From Paguma larvata (lineage: Eukaryota; Chordata; Mammalia; Carnivora; Viverridae): a stretch of DNA of 64,000 nucleotides. Every line of letters starts with the position of its first letter. Position 1 is the stretch's first letter. A program made the translations under genes and the position numbers. The notes beneath the pieces are model-generated. The model saw only the letters and a list, made by a program, of their open reading frames with translations. It had not been told where the DNA came from and made no database searches. Of the stretch, positions 47,800 to 59,016 are shown piece after piece. Where the stretch lies: assembly GCA_030068075.1 (NCBI GenBank), contig CM057843.1:16449370-16513369 (forward strand), read 5' to 3'.

Positions 47800-47993
47800 G
47801 AGGGGTGGCTCTGCCCCCAGGGGACATCTGGTAATAACTGGAGACATATTAGGTTGTCACACTGGAGGTGAGCAGATAATGCTCCCCCAGAGGGCGGAGC
47901 CAGAGATGCCTCTAAACATCTTACAGCCCATAGAGCAGCCCCCCACCAGAGAATTTTCTGGCCCAAAATGGCAATAGTGCTGAGGTGGATAAA
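47800..47993 (+). mobile_element. MER20 relic, ends eroded
   Basis: AGGGGTGGCTCTGCCCCCAG, ACTGGAGACATATTAGGTTG, CTAAACATCTTACAGCCC and GGCCCAAAATGGCAATAGTG match MER20; the termini are poorly kept. Confidence 0.8.
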
Positions 47994-48142
47994 CACGCAA
48001 TCTGGTCCAAGTTGCTATCTTGGGTGGACAAGCGTAAGAGCCTGTCCCCTACATGGCCTCCTTGCTTCCACCTTGTCCCCTCTCCCAAATGAGATTTTGT
48101 AAGTATAAACAGATCAGTATCGCCCTGCTTAGAAAGTCCCCA

Positions 48143-48309
48143 GGGAGTGCCTGGGTGGCTCGGTCGGTTAAGTCTGGGCTGCGGTGCTGCGTGTGGACCC
48201 TACTTGGGATTCTCTCTTTCCCTCTCTCTCTGCCCCTTTCTGGATCATGCGCACTATGCGTATGCACTCTCTCCCAAGATAAATAAATATTAAAAAAAAA
48301 AAAAAAGGA
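48143..48309 (+). mobile_element. Carnivore tRNA-Lys SINE, internally deleted
   Basis: Head GGGAGTGCCTGGGTGGCTC then a jump to GACCCTACTTGGGATTC; box-B region gone. Target duplications AGAAAGTCCC at 48131-48140 and 48310-48319. Confidence 0.9.
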
Positions 48310-48363
48310 AGAAAGTCCCTTAACACTACACCTGGACTAAAAGGCAAACTCTTTCCTCTGCTC

Positions 48364-48384
48364 TGTGTGTGTGTGTGTGTGTGT
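48364..48384. repeat. (GT)n microsatellite
   Basis: About ten GT units. Confidence 0.88.
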
Positions 48385-48533
48385 CTTGTACCTCTCTCGA
48401 GCCCACGCACTGCCCTCCATCAGGAAGGCGGGGCTTTCTTGCTTCGGGGTCCCTGTGCTTCTGTGTCCCCAGCCTCCTCCCGTGGGGTACCCTTTCCCGT
48501 CCTTCAGATCTTGTGTCAAATACAACTTTTTAC

Positions 48534-48990
48534 TTTTTATTTTTTTTATTTTTATTTTTTTTTTAATTTTTTAACGTTTATTTATTCTTAAGAGACATAG
48601 AGTGAGCAGGAGGAGGGCAGAGAGAGAGGGAGATACAGAAACTGAAGCAGGCTTCAGACTCTGATGAGCCATCAGCACAGAGCCCGACGTGGGGCTCGAA
48701 CTCACAGACCGTGAGATCATGACCTGAGCTGAAGTCGGCCGCTTAACCAACTGAGCCACCCAGGCGCCCCTACTTTTTATTTTTATTTTTGTTATCATTT
48801 ACTTAGAGACAGAGAGAGACAGAGCATGAGCGGGAAGGGGCAGAGAGAGAGGGAGACACAGAATCCGAAGCAGGCTCCAGGCTCTGAGCTGTCCACACAG
48901 AGCTCGACGCCTGGCTTGAACCCACGTGCCGGGAGATCATGACCTGAGCTGAAGTCGGACGCTCAACCGACTGAGCCACCCAGACGCCCT
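48534..48990 (-). mobile_element. Carnivore tRNA-Lys SINE, host copy of a nested pair
   Basis: Its body is at about 48785-48990 (head ends CCACCCAGACGCCC) and its tail is interrupted by another SINE at 48545-48770. Outer target duplications TCAAATACAACTTTTTAC (48516-48533) and its 2-mismatch copy (48991-49008) enclose both. Confidence 0.88.
48545..48770 (-). mobile_element. Carnivore tRNA-Lys SINE, inserted into the tail of another
   Basis: Reverse copy from a T-rich tail to head CCACCCAGGCGCCCC. Inner target duplications TACTTTTTATTTTT at 48531-48544 and 48771-48784. Confidence 0.92.
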
Positions 48991-49347
48991 TCAAATACGA
49001 CTTCTTACGGAGGGCCTCCTCTCCCTGCCCGGGTCATCCACAGCAGGCCCTCGCCGGAAACCCCTTAGGTAGGAGCTCTGAGGGTGGGGTTCACGGCTGC
49101 TAGATTTTCGAGGCTTGTGCTACGGGAGACCCACAGCAGTATTTACCGGAGGAAGGGGGGGAGGTGCAGGCTGTCGCACCGCACGCAGAAGATCAGGCTG
49201 AGAAGTCTGTATGTCGTTTGGTTGGCAGTGGACTCACTGATGGCCCCATGCACAGCAGTGACCCGTCGCTGGAAGCTGCACGCCCGCAACATACTTGGCA
49301 ACAGGCAGAGAGTTTTTCAGAGAAACAATTTCAGAGGCTATACTGTT

Positions 49348-49564
49348 GTTGATTTTTTTTTAAGTTTATTTATTTATTTTGAGAGAGAGAGAGAGCACGA
49401 GCAGGAGAGGGGCAGAGAGAGAGAGGGAGACAGAGAATCCCAAGAAGGGGCCGCGCTGTCAGCACAGAGCCTGACATGGGGCTCGAACCCACAAACCTTG
49501 AGATCATGACCTGAGCCGAAATCAAGAGTTGGACGCTTAACCGACTGGGCCGCCCAGGCGCCCC
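49348..49564 (-). mobile_element. Carnivore tRNA-Lys SINE, older type
   Basis: Reverse copy with AAATCAAGAGTTGGACGC. Target duplications CAGAGGCTATACTGTT (49332-49347) and CAGAGGCTATACTATT (49565-49580). Confidence 0.95.
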
Positions 49565-49580
49565 CAGAGGCTATACTATT

Positions 49581-50361
49581 AATCTACTCTGAACAAGGTA
49601 GAAAACACAGGACTCAAACAGATATAAGGGATATTGTGACAGGCCGATCGTTAGGACTTGATAATTGTGAGAAGCAGAAAGACCAAACGAAGTAGCACCA
49701 AGAGAGGAAGAAAGGCAAAGCCTGCACCGGGTGACCTGCAGAAGGATCAGAACGTTAGCAGGAAGAAGTGCGCCCAGGGAAAGGTGATGCGGCTAGCTGG
49801 TCGCACGGAGGTGTGCTGTCCTGAAGAACCACGGACGCCTTCGGGGAATGTGCAGAGAGCACGTGGACTGTGAGGCCGGGGCTCGGGAAAGAGACGGGGA
49901 GGCAGGAGTCTCTTGCCCAGAGACCAGGGCCGAGCCCGAGGGGAATGGATGCGATGGGCAGTGGGAAGAAATGTATAAAAAAGTCAGGACCTCACAGATG
50001 GGGAAAGGAGGCAGTGACAGACACAGACAAAGAACGCCAGGAGACGAGAGTCAGGAGGGTGAGGTGTCTGGGGGGGGGGAGGGGCCGCAGGGAACACAGC
50101 CAGAGGCAGCACCCACCACGGAGTTCAACAAAACTGCCACGGGAACGGAGAATTCCTCCTAAGGATCCCGAACCGGTGGGCGTGTCCTTCAGTCCAGTGT
50201 CATCGGCAACATCAGGAACGCTCTGTTGTTTTACCCTGGGGACGAGCCCCTCACATCGAGACGGACACAGGCTTCCTGGTGTTTCCGTATTCCTCTGACT
50301 GGGCTCACGGCGACGTGCGGCGGTGAGTGTCGTACGCCTGCTGAGATGGGCTCCCTGAACT
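49581..50361. other. Purine-rich intron, nothing recognised
   Basis: AG-rich plus strand, G9 run near 50071. No repeat family or coding similarity. Confidence 0.5.
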
Positions 50362-50544
50362 AGAAGTCTCCAGCAAACATGTCCTTTGGCAAAGGGGTCC
50401 CCCCTTTAATGACGTGAGCCCCAGAAGTCTCCAGCAAACATGTCCTTTGGCAAAGGGGTCCCCCCTTTAATGACGTGAGCCCCAGAAGTCTCCAGCAAAC
50501 ATGTCCTTTGGCAAAGGGGTCCCCCCTTTAATGACGCGAGCCCC
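50362..50544. repeat. 61-bp x3 tandem repeat
   Basis: Three copies start at 50362, 50423 and 50484 (each opens AGAAGTCTCCAGC and ends GAGCCCC). I see only one difference (GACGTG to GACGCG in the third copy), so the expansion is recent. Confidence 0.95.
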
Positions 50545-50789
50545 AAATGTGGTTTGCATCCGGATCTCCTGGGAGGTGATTTAACCTCCGGAAGAGAGAG
50601 GACGGATGCCCAGTGTTAGGTGGGCCGCGGAGAGAGTCCAGGAGGGAGAACACAAGTCTGGACGAAGGTTACAAAAAAAGCAACAGATCGGGAGCTGAAG
50701 GCAAAGAAGAGAAAAGGGCCTGGCTCAGGCCAGACAGAGGGCACTGTCCCCTCCCCTCCTCTGCTCCGGGGGCCCTGCCTGCCCGGCCC

Positions 50790-51040
50790 ACGGATGGCAC
50801 TACGTGTCAGAGCACGAGACTCGCACCCGAGGATAGCGCACGGCCACCTGGAGACGTGCGCCCAGAAGAAGGCGGCGCCTCGGTGACCCCAGGCTTGCGG
50901 ACGGCAGCTGCGGGGGCGTGGGAAGGGGCGTTTTGCCCACGCGCCACAGGGGAGAAGGGCTTCGCGTTTCCGGGCCGCTCAGCCATACCTGCACGTACGT
51001 CACGGCTACCAAGCGGGGCATCTTGTTTAGAGCAAACGAA
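50790..51040. promoter_or_regulatory. CpG-rich block (candidate CpG island A)
   Basis: CpG is dense (8 CpG in the 60 bp from 50821). It contains a CRE-like TACGTCA near 50996. On the minus strand CAG/GTATGG at about 50985-50990 could be a splice donor. No known promoter assignment. Confidence 0.5.
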
Positions 51041-51401
51041 ACTCCTTGTACGATACTCGGAACGGCTCCGTGCTTCGAGGACTCTTTAGGATGTCGCCCC
51101 ACCAATCACAAAGCCTCGGGGACAGTCCCGTGTCCGAGACTGAGCGTCACCTTGCTTTCCGCACAACTCAGAAGCTCCGGAGAGGGCTTAGATGACTCCT
51201 CGCATACCACCGGGTGTGGTGACAAGCCAGGACGGGAAGAAAAGTCTGGAACACCCAGGTTACTTCTCAACTGAACCACCAGCAAGGAAGCTCGACGGTG
51301 GCAGTGGGAGAACTGGAGGGAACGGAGACCGCGGGGCTTTGCCTCTCAACGTGAACTAAGCAAGTTTTTTGTATCCATGTAGCCAATCATTTGACATCAT
51401 T

Positions 51402-51630
51402 TTTTTTTTATTTCAAATTTTTTTTTTAACGTTTGTTTATTTTTGAGAGACATAGAGACAGAGTGTGAGGAGGGGAAGGACAGAGAGAGAGGGAAACACA
51501 GAATCCGAAGTAGGCTCCAGGCTCTGAGCCATCAGCACAGAGCCCGACGCGGGGCTTGAACCCACAGACCCTGAGATCATGACCTGAGCTGAAGTCGGCC
51601 GCCTAACCGACTGAGCCACCCAGGCGCCCC
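51402..51630 (-). mobile_element. Carnivore tRNA-Lys SINE, young
   Basis: Reverse copy, near consensus. Perfect 14-bp target duplications CATTTGACATCATT at 51388-51401 and 51631-51644. Confidence 0.96.
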
Positions 51631-51644
51631 CATTTGACATCATT

Positions 51645-52599
51645 CTTGACTCTGAGTTAAGGCCTTGAACCTTTAACCAAAACCAGACTAAACAACCAGG
51701 GTCATTAAAAGAGGTTAGAAAATCCACAGTAACTGTCTCAATACCTCATTAGTAAAATCTAGAGTCACCAGAGTCACTTTCGCCGTCTCTACATATCCAC
51801 ACCAACATTTTCTACTGTGTTTTACAAGCAACTAAAAACGAACAAGCCACGTCCACCCCAGTGGGCGAGACGGCACCGTAATCCCCGACCTGGCAGAAGA
51901 AAAACGCTGTGAAAAGAAAATCTGCTTTGTTGACACCCGCAAAGGGTGCGTAGCCACAGGAAGCCAAAACTGGTCGTTCAGAGGAGAAAGTCTCCTGTTT
52001 TTCTTCTTCTTTGCCTCAGAGCTTGACTGAGTGATGGGCGACAGAGGAAGCCCATCAGATTCCTGATGGGTAAGTAGAGGAGAGACGGAAAGCGGTTTGC
52101 GAAACACTGCCACCGGGAAAGCACGGTGTCTCAGCGAGACAGAACGGTGACTCAAGTCACAAGGTAGAAGGACGGCCTGATGTAACGCCGCCGTGCGAAC
52201 TGTAAACAGCGACGCCCATTACAAAACGACAGGAGCCGTTATTACTACTGTGGAGAGGAAATCTGCGTTTGGTAACACGTTTCGGACACAACATCGAACC
52301 CTAACAAAGAATGTGTTTATACCTGCTTCGTCAAGGCAGTTAATTTCACGAGAAGAGAGGGGCAGAAAGGATTGATAAACCACACAAGTAAAACTGACCA
52401 CAGCGATGTTCTCATACGGAACTGCCGCAACTGTAATTAAACTTTTCATTGATTTCCCGGGATTCATTATGCGGGACCCTTTTGCAACACCAGGATCTCA
52501 TTAAAAGTGGGTGTAATATAGTCTCTCATTAATAACACTTGAAATTATATTTTATTTGGTAATCTCCTATTCTGCCCCTTCACACGTAAACACAAAATC
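51645..52599. other. Intron, nothing recognised
   Basis: Unique-looking sequence left of CpG island B. Confidence 0.5.
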
Positions 52600-53300
52600 A
52601 ATGCCGCCGACGAAGCGTGACCCGTCCCCCAGAGGCCCGGAGGCGCTGGACGGCAAGCCCGGACATCTCTGGGAGGAAGTCAAGGGAGAGTGACACTCCC
52701 GCTCCTGGTGGGGCCTGGCCCCCGCTCCCGGGCGGGTGTCCACCCGGGGAACCGCGCGCACCCTGCGCGAAGACAGCCCGCGGCCGCCTGTGCAGGTGCC
52801 TCGGGTGCAGGCGGCCCCGCCCACCAGGCCCTGCTCGGCCCAGCTGCAGCTCCACCCGTCTCTTCGGAACCATAAAGTCCGTCCTGAGACGGGCCGGGGC
52901 CGCCTTCCTCCAGGGCCCGTCATTCCCAGGAGTCCACAAACGCGGTCTCTTGTCTGCCAGCCTTCTCCGGGGAGAACCGTACGATACAGGTCTGTCCTGG
53001 AACAGTGGCCGGTCCGCAGGCCCCACGCGGCTGGAAGGCGGCAGAAGTCCCCGCGGCGAGCCGCCTAGGAGGGCCACGAGGCAGAGAGCGGCAGGCGGCC
53101 TGGAGGAGCAGAGCAGTCGGGACGGACGGCTGGAAGGGAAATGGGGAGCTGGGTCCCAGGCAACCAAAGAAATGAACTCTACCAACAACCAGCGAGCCTG
53201 GAGGAGGACCGGGGGTGAGAACCACAGCCCCGACCACCACACTGATTTCGGCTTGTGCGACCCCGAGTGGAGGACCCGGCCGGCCGGGCCTGGACCAGTG
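52600..53300. promoter_or_regulatory. CpG island B (candidate)
   Basis: High GC with 9 CpG in the 60 bp from 52741 and 7 from 53041. Long overlapping stop-free frames on both strands are explained by the base composition. It may mark a cryptic or tissue-specific promoter or a recombination site. Confidence 0.6.
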
Positions 53301-54424
53301 ACCTATAGGGACTGGGAGAGAACGGCCGTGTGCGGTTTTCAGCTGTGCTACCTTGTCGTGCGGCTGAAAAAAACCAGGAGGCACTGTCACGAGGGTGGCA
53401 GTTAGGAAAGGCCGGTCTCCCGACCACATGGAGACCTGACTGGCATCGGGGAAACATACTCAGGGCACCACGTAAAGGCCACTGCAGTGCGCTGGGAGGA
53501 AGGGGTGAGGGCCGGGGAGGACGGCGATGGTACAAAACGGGGGAGGGAGGGGGGGGGACAAGCGGTTTGGAGGCACAGAACACATGGAAGTGGTCACAGC
53601 AAAGGGGACAAAGGACAACAAAACCTTGCAGTTACGGAAACAGTGACAGGACAGTTAAAGGGAACTCAGGGCCGACGAGCGTAATCTCGGTCCTGAGGGA
53701 GGAACCCCGGACCACATCTAGGGATGGGAGCGACCTCCCGATCTGGGGGCTCCGGGAACCCCTTCTGCATGGAACAGCGTGGCTGACTTGGTTGTCTCGA
53801 ACCAGGTCCCATCGGTTTCCTCAAAACACCTCCCTACGGACAAAACTTTGTCTTCCCGAGCGACTGGGGAGTCCTCTCTCTCGGCACAATCCTTCCATCC
53901 CGCAGGCGCAGCTCTCCCACGGGCTCCGTCTCCCCACGGGAAGGGTCCCTGGCGACCACCAACGCTGGACTTCCACACTCCTGTCCACGCCATGTGGCAC
54001 CTTCCAGAGACACACCAGTGGTTCGCCACGGCAAAAGCACGTGGCACAATGGCAGACCAGACGAAGAAGGGACCAATGAGCGGTGCTCCCGCTGAGTGCT
54101 GAGGCACGGCTCCCAGAATTCTAGATGAAACAGGCCGCTAGGCTCAGACTTCGCATTTCAAAGGGGTGCCGTCAGGAACTTCGAGGAAGGACACAACACT
54201 GCCTTAAAGCTCCGCGTGCCTTGCGGGTGTAACCCGAGGTACCAGTGTCACTCTGGAGACCGGAGAACAGTCCTTCTGTAAACGTGGGCAAAAAAGGACA
54301 ACGGCAGAAACACAAAACGTGCGTGTGTGGAGCACTTCACAACGTCGAGTGCCCTGACGGGTATTTAAATCTGAGAAGAAGCAGGACGTGGAGAGCTCGG
54401 GGACAGGAGGACTTTCACTTATAT
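53301..54424. other. GC-rich intron flank of CpG island B
   Basis: Open frames of up to about 250 codons exist on overlapping strands but match no known protein; composition explains them. Confidence 0.5.
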
Positions 54425-54441
54425 TGACTCTGCTTATTTTA

Positions 54442-54684
54442 TTTCATTTCTATTTTTTTAATGTTTATTTTTATTTTTGAGAGAGAGAGAGAGACAGAGA
54501 GAGAGAGAAAGACAGAGCATGAGTGGGGGAGCGGCAGAGAGAGAGGGAGACCCAGAATCCAAAGCAGGCTCCAGGCTCCGAGCTGTCAGCACAGAGCCTG
54601 ATGCGGGGCCTGAACCCACGAACCACGAGATCACAACCTGAGCCGAAGTTGCATACTTAAAGCACTGAGCCACCCAGGCGCCTC
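54442..54684 (-). mobile_element. Carnivore tRNA-Lys SINE
   Basis: Reverse copy with long (GA)n. Target duplications TGACTCTGCTTATTTTA (54425-54441) and TGACTTTCCTTATTTTA (54685-54701), two mismatches. Confidence 0.95.
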
Positions 54685-54701
54685 TGACTTTCCTTATTTT
54701 A

Positions 54702-55626
54702 AAACACACATTTTGCGTATCTTAAAATTAACACAGCGCGTTGGTATAAGAGTACCTGAGTTTCACTTACAAGTAACTATACGTTTTTCTGTTTTATATG
54801 ACATTTACGTGCAACGGCATAAATACTACCATAAATACCCGTATGTGCACCTAAAACCTTTTTACCGATGAAACACGTGACTAACAAACCTCACAGACCC
54901 TGCTCTAAACACACAGCGAGGCAAGCACGGTGGACACTAAGCTCTGGTTTTATCCATGGAGATACTCGTGCACAAACCAGTGGCAGTGAGCTCCACGCAG
55001 CATGTAACCAAGAGAGAGAGTCATACGGTGTATGCACATTTGGCTTTCTGCCTTACGGAGTATTCTTTGACAAGGACGCCAAAGACTCATTTCCAGAAGA
55101 AGAAAATTCCACAAAACGAAGGGACACGCGTGCACACGCGTGCCCGTGCACGCACTGCCTCCCCTCCCGCCCCCCATCTCCTAAGGGTTACAGAGTCACA
55201 AACCAGCCCAGGAAAGCTCAGACAGCACCGAGCACCTGCATGCAACCCACGACGTTGTCTCTTCCACCGCGGGTTTTAAGGAGACTGCGACGAGTCGCAG
55301 AGGAGGGAGTCCGGTCTGGAAGGTGGGAAGGAGCCTCCCCGCACACACCGCTGCTTCTGCGACACAGGGCGCTTGCTCTGTCGCCACAAACTGGGGCTCC
55401 GTCTGACTCGGGGTGGGAGTTTGGCCACCGCCTCCAGCTCTAATCTCAGAGCGTACTTTCCAGAGCAGCGAGGAACGCCGCAGAGGGCTTTGCCGGTACT
55501 AGGAGCTCTTCTTGGAGAAGCAGCTTCATGGAGGATTTTTTTTTAAAGGCTCAGTTTCTGAGCCTGAGCGTAACGCAGGTGCTGGATTTTCTTTCTGAGA
55601 TCGTCAGTTAAAAATAACTACAGAGA
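54702..55626. other. Intron, nothing recognised
   Basis: Contains an alternating ACGCGTGCACACGCGTGC-like tract near 55126. No exon or repeat assigned. Confidence 0.5.
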
Positions 55627-55845
55627 GGGGCGCCCGGGCGGCTCAGTCGGTTCAGGATCCAACTCCGGCTCAGGTCAGGATCTCACGGTCTGTGGGTTCG
55701 AGCCCAATGTCGGGCTGTGTGCTGACAGCTCGGAGCCTGGAGCCTGCTTCGGATTCTGTGTCTCCCTCTCTCTCTCTGCCTCTTCCCGGCTCTCTCTCTC
55801 TCTCTCTCTCAACAATAAATAAATGTCAAAAAAAAAAAAAAAAAA
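55627..55845 (+). mobile_element. Carnivore tRNA-Lys SINE
   Basis: GGGGCGCCCGGGCGGCTC head, CCGGCTCAGGTCAGGATC, expanded CT and long A tail. Confidence 0.93.
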
Positions 55846-57198
55846 CAGAAAAAACAATACAAAAATAGTATTAGAAAACTTGTCCCCTGCGTCCTGATTT
55901 CATGTCTTCTAATACCTCGCTATTTATTTTTTAAGCATGAGCTCCTAAAGAAATAAGTGAAAAACAAAATTCCAATAAATCAATTTGAGTAATTATCAAC
56001 TCTGGTAAAAGATTTAGCCAAAAGATTAAAACCCCTGCTAAACGAGAGCTTGAGATTCTCTGTAGATTTCAAATTCTCCGTGTCATGCATTCTATCCCAT
56101 CACCCCTGACCACGCGTACTGTGCGCTACTGGAATCCGAATCCTACAAACCTGAGACGTGCTCTTGAAGCTCCCGGACGTGCGAAGCTGCCAGGGAATCT
56201 GTATGTGGGTTTTGCTCACATGTGAGTCCGAGCAATGGAATCGCTTTTCTTACCTGATCTCGATCTCGAAGTTCCAAACGGAAGAACTTAATTAAGAGGC
56301 AGGAATGAAGTCTTTTCTGATTCTAAAATGAGCATGTAGTTTCTGCTTAATAGCTGTACTTAAGATTTCCTCCTCTCTCTTCATTTCTATTACCAGCTTA
56401 AGCTTCAAACAGCTCCATTTCTAATGCGAGTGAGATTTTTAGGCTTCCTGGCTAGGCAGCGGTCTGTCCTGACATAGCCATCTTACCAAGACGCATTATC
56501 AAAGAGGGTGGTAATTCTTATGCTCACCGTTCAATTCAGAGGAAAAGTCAGCTGATGAGCGACAGGGACTTTTTCCCTCCGCCACATGAAAGGGTATTAA
56601 TCAGGGGAACCTGACTACAAACTGGAACCACTTCTGGTTAAAAGATAAGACTTTTTATTGGGCTTTTTAATAACACAGCTGCAAAATTAAGAACTTCTGG
56701 GCCCCCTTCCTGTTTGCCTCTTTCTTTTTCTCATATACTTAATGACCAAAGCTGGGCCAAAAAAAAAAAAAATATATATCCTAGGACCAAATTAAAACTC
56801 ATACTTCAAACCGGTGGAGCAATACTGTTACCAAAATGAAACATTTAAGTACGGGCCCCGGGGCAATTCGCCAGGCAGCATTTGGTCTGCATTTACAGTT
56901 AGCATTCAGAAAAGGGAAATGAAATTATCTATCAAGCCTGTTTGAGTAAACAAAGAAAACCTGTTTATATCTAAGTTAATAATGCAACACATTTGAATGA
57001 GACCCTACGATTGTTCTTTCGATTAGTTTTTTCTTGAACCACGTAAGCTTTTCTACTTTGTAAACATTCTATTTTTCGTGGTTTTTTTCCTTTCCAATAA
57101 AGAAATATTTCTTCTCAATATACTTAAAAAAAACAACACTTTACCACCTCTGTAATTAACTAAAAGCCTTTTCCATAAAACTGATGTGCATTAAACTT
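55846..57198. other. Repeat-free AT-rich intron
   Basis: No insertion recognised over about 1.35 kb; could contain conserved noncoding sequence, judged only from the lack of repeats. Confidence 0.4.
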
Positions 57199-57217
57199 TT
57201 TAAGAAGGGGAAATCTG

Positions 57218-57434
57218 GGGGGCGCCCGGGTGGCTCAATCGGTTAAAATGTCCGACTTGGGCTCAAGTCATGATCTCACAGTCTGTGAGTTCGAGCTCCG
57301 CATCGGGCTCTGTGCTGACAGCTCAGAGCCTGGAGGCTGCTTCAGATTCTGTGTCTCCCTCTCTCTCTTCCCCTGCCCTGCTCAAGCTTTGTCTCTCCTG
57401 CCTTCAAAAATAAATAAAAACATATAAAAAATAA
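57218..57434 (+). mobile_element. Carnivore tRNA-Lys SINE abutting another SINE
   Basis: GGGGCGCCCGGGTGGCTC head, GACTTGGGCTCAAGTC, A-rich tail. Target duplications TTTAAGAAGGGGAAATCTGG (57199-57218) and its 1-mismatch copy (57435-57454) flank it. Confidence 0.94.
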
Positions 57435-57452
57435 TTTAAGAAGTGGAAATCT

Positions 57453-57525
57453 GGGCGCCTGGGTGGCTCAGTCGGTTAACTGTCTGACTTGGCCTCAGGT
57501 CATGATCTCACCCCGCAGTGGGCTC
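57453..57525 (+). mobile_element. Carnivore tRNA-Lys SINE, 5' fragment only
   Basis: GGGCGCCTGGGTGGCTCAG through GGCCTCAGGTCATGATCTC, then breaks off after CCCGCAGTGGGCTCGG; no CT block or tail. Confidence 0.88.
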
Positions 57526-58365
57526 GGTGAGGGGGGTTCCTAAGCTAGAAGCCTTCCCAGGCTGAAGGCAGAAGGGTAAGAGGAGTTAACCTGATGAACA
57601 GGGAGGAGCGTGAGGTTGTTAAGTGTGTGGAAGCAGAAGAACAAGCACAAGGTGAGAGAATATTCTAGATAAACATCACCTCCACCCCAGACACCTACAG
57701 GCAAAAAAAATCACAAAGTGTAAGTACAGATAAAAATGCACCCTGTACCTTCTTCCTCTTGGTGCGTCAGCATTGCTCTTTCTCTTCTCTGCTTCCAAAG
57801 TCATCCCCCCGCCCTTCCTGGGATATACAAAATAAAGCTCTGGAGTAGAAACTTACTTTAGCACGTAAAGAGGTAACTCTGGAGCATTCTTTTAAAACTG
57901 CTTTCCTGTTTCATGCTTTAATCTCAATAAATGAGATGCTAGCAGGCTTTGCTTTGCCCTAGAAACCAGGCCCTTGATAACAGCCCAAAGAGATAACAAG
58001 GTCCCTGGGCGAGTCTGACCTGCGGGGTTCTGCAAGTGTTCCTTCCTCCCTAGAGACCCAGATGACACACCCTCCCGGGGGGAGGGAGGTCAGTGTGGAC
58101 TTGCAGGACCTAACAGGACTCCCACGTGTCATGCTGATGGAGCTGTCCAGTGACTACAGGTTGTCTGGGGAGAAGAAAGGAGGATAGGGGAGAAAAGGCA
58201 GTGACAGGTGCGAATTCAGATGAACTGGGGTGACAGGAAGTCTCCAAGCTCCTGCATGACGAGAACAAAACCTTCATTTCTGTTTGAAATGAGAAGCCAG
58301 GTAGTTTGCTGATGGCCAAGGTCAGGGTAGGGAAGAGGGCACTGAATGAGTTCTCCAGAGAGGAG
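57526..58365. other. Intron, mostly unassigned
   Basis: 57540-57660 faintly resembles an old LINE 3' relic (AGGCTGAAGGCAGAAGGG). Confidence 0.4.
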
Positions 58366-58745
58366 GAGTTTCTCAAAGTGGGTTCTGGGGACCATCTGTA
58401 AGCAGACCAGCTACTAAAATACAGATTCCCAGGGGCGCCTGGGTGGCTCAGTCGGTTAAGCATCTGACTCTTGATTTTGGCTCAGGTCACGATCTCACGA
58501 TTTGTGAGATCAAGCCCCTCGTCAGGCTCTGTACTGAGAACACACATCCTGCCTGGGATATTCTCTCTCTCTCTCCTTCTCTCCCTCTGCCCCATCCAAA
58601 CTCGCTCTTTTAAAATAAGTAAACTTAAAAGAAAGGAAAAAAATACAGATTCCCAGACCCCACCCCGGACCCAAACTGAAAGAATTGATGGAGATGAGGC
58701 CCAGGAATTTGCGTTATAACAAGCACTCCAAGTATCTCAATGGGA
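58366..58745 (+). mobile_element. MER5A-type relic split by a SINE
   Basis: Left part AGTTTCTCAAAGTGGGTTCT...ACAGATTCCCAG and right part CAGACCCCACCCCGG...CACTCCAAG are collinear with MER5A. The SINE at 58432-58640 with 16-bp target duplications separates them. Confidence 0.7.
58432..58640 (+). mobile_element. Carnivore tRNA-Lys SINE inside MER5A
   Basis: GGGGCGCCTGGGTGGCTC head, GACTCTTGATTTTGGCTC (older type). Target duplications AAATACAGATTCCCAG at 58417-58432 and 58641-58656. Confidence 0.95.
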
Positions 58746-59016
58746 AACAATGTTTTAAAAGCACCTCGAATAGTGAGGTTCTCTGGGCTGATGGTGAGAC
58801 TGGGGGTGAAGAAAACGGAGCCAGATGCCAAACCCTTCGGTGCCCAAGGGAGCACAACACCCCCACAGGCTCAAGTTTCACCATCAACCTCTACTCTTTC
58901 AGTCCAGAAGTACCCTCGGGCTCGCTGGCTTCCCTCTGCTGCAGCGTCCTGTCCGGACAACCCTCCGACACAAGCTAGGTGTCACCAAATGTGTATGAGA
59001 TTATCAAGATGACAGG

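Noticed and set aside
50362..50544. CRISPR-like direct repeats
   Set aside because: The repeats are contiguous with no spacers, and the DNA is mammalian; this is a minisatellite.
52617..53405. 262-codon plus-strand open frame
   Set aside because: It lies in a CpG island where frames are long on both strands (a 214-codon minus-strand frame overlaps it). Low-complexity Arg/Pro/Gly composition and no recognisable domain.
53330..54079. 249-codon plus-strand open frame
   Set aside because: GC-rich, overlapped by antisense frames, no family resemblance or splice support.
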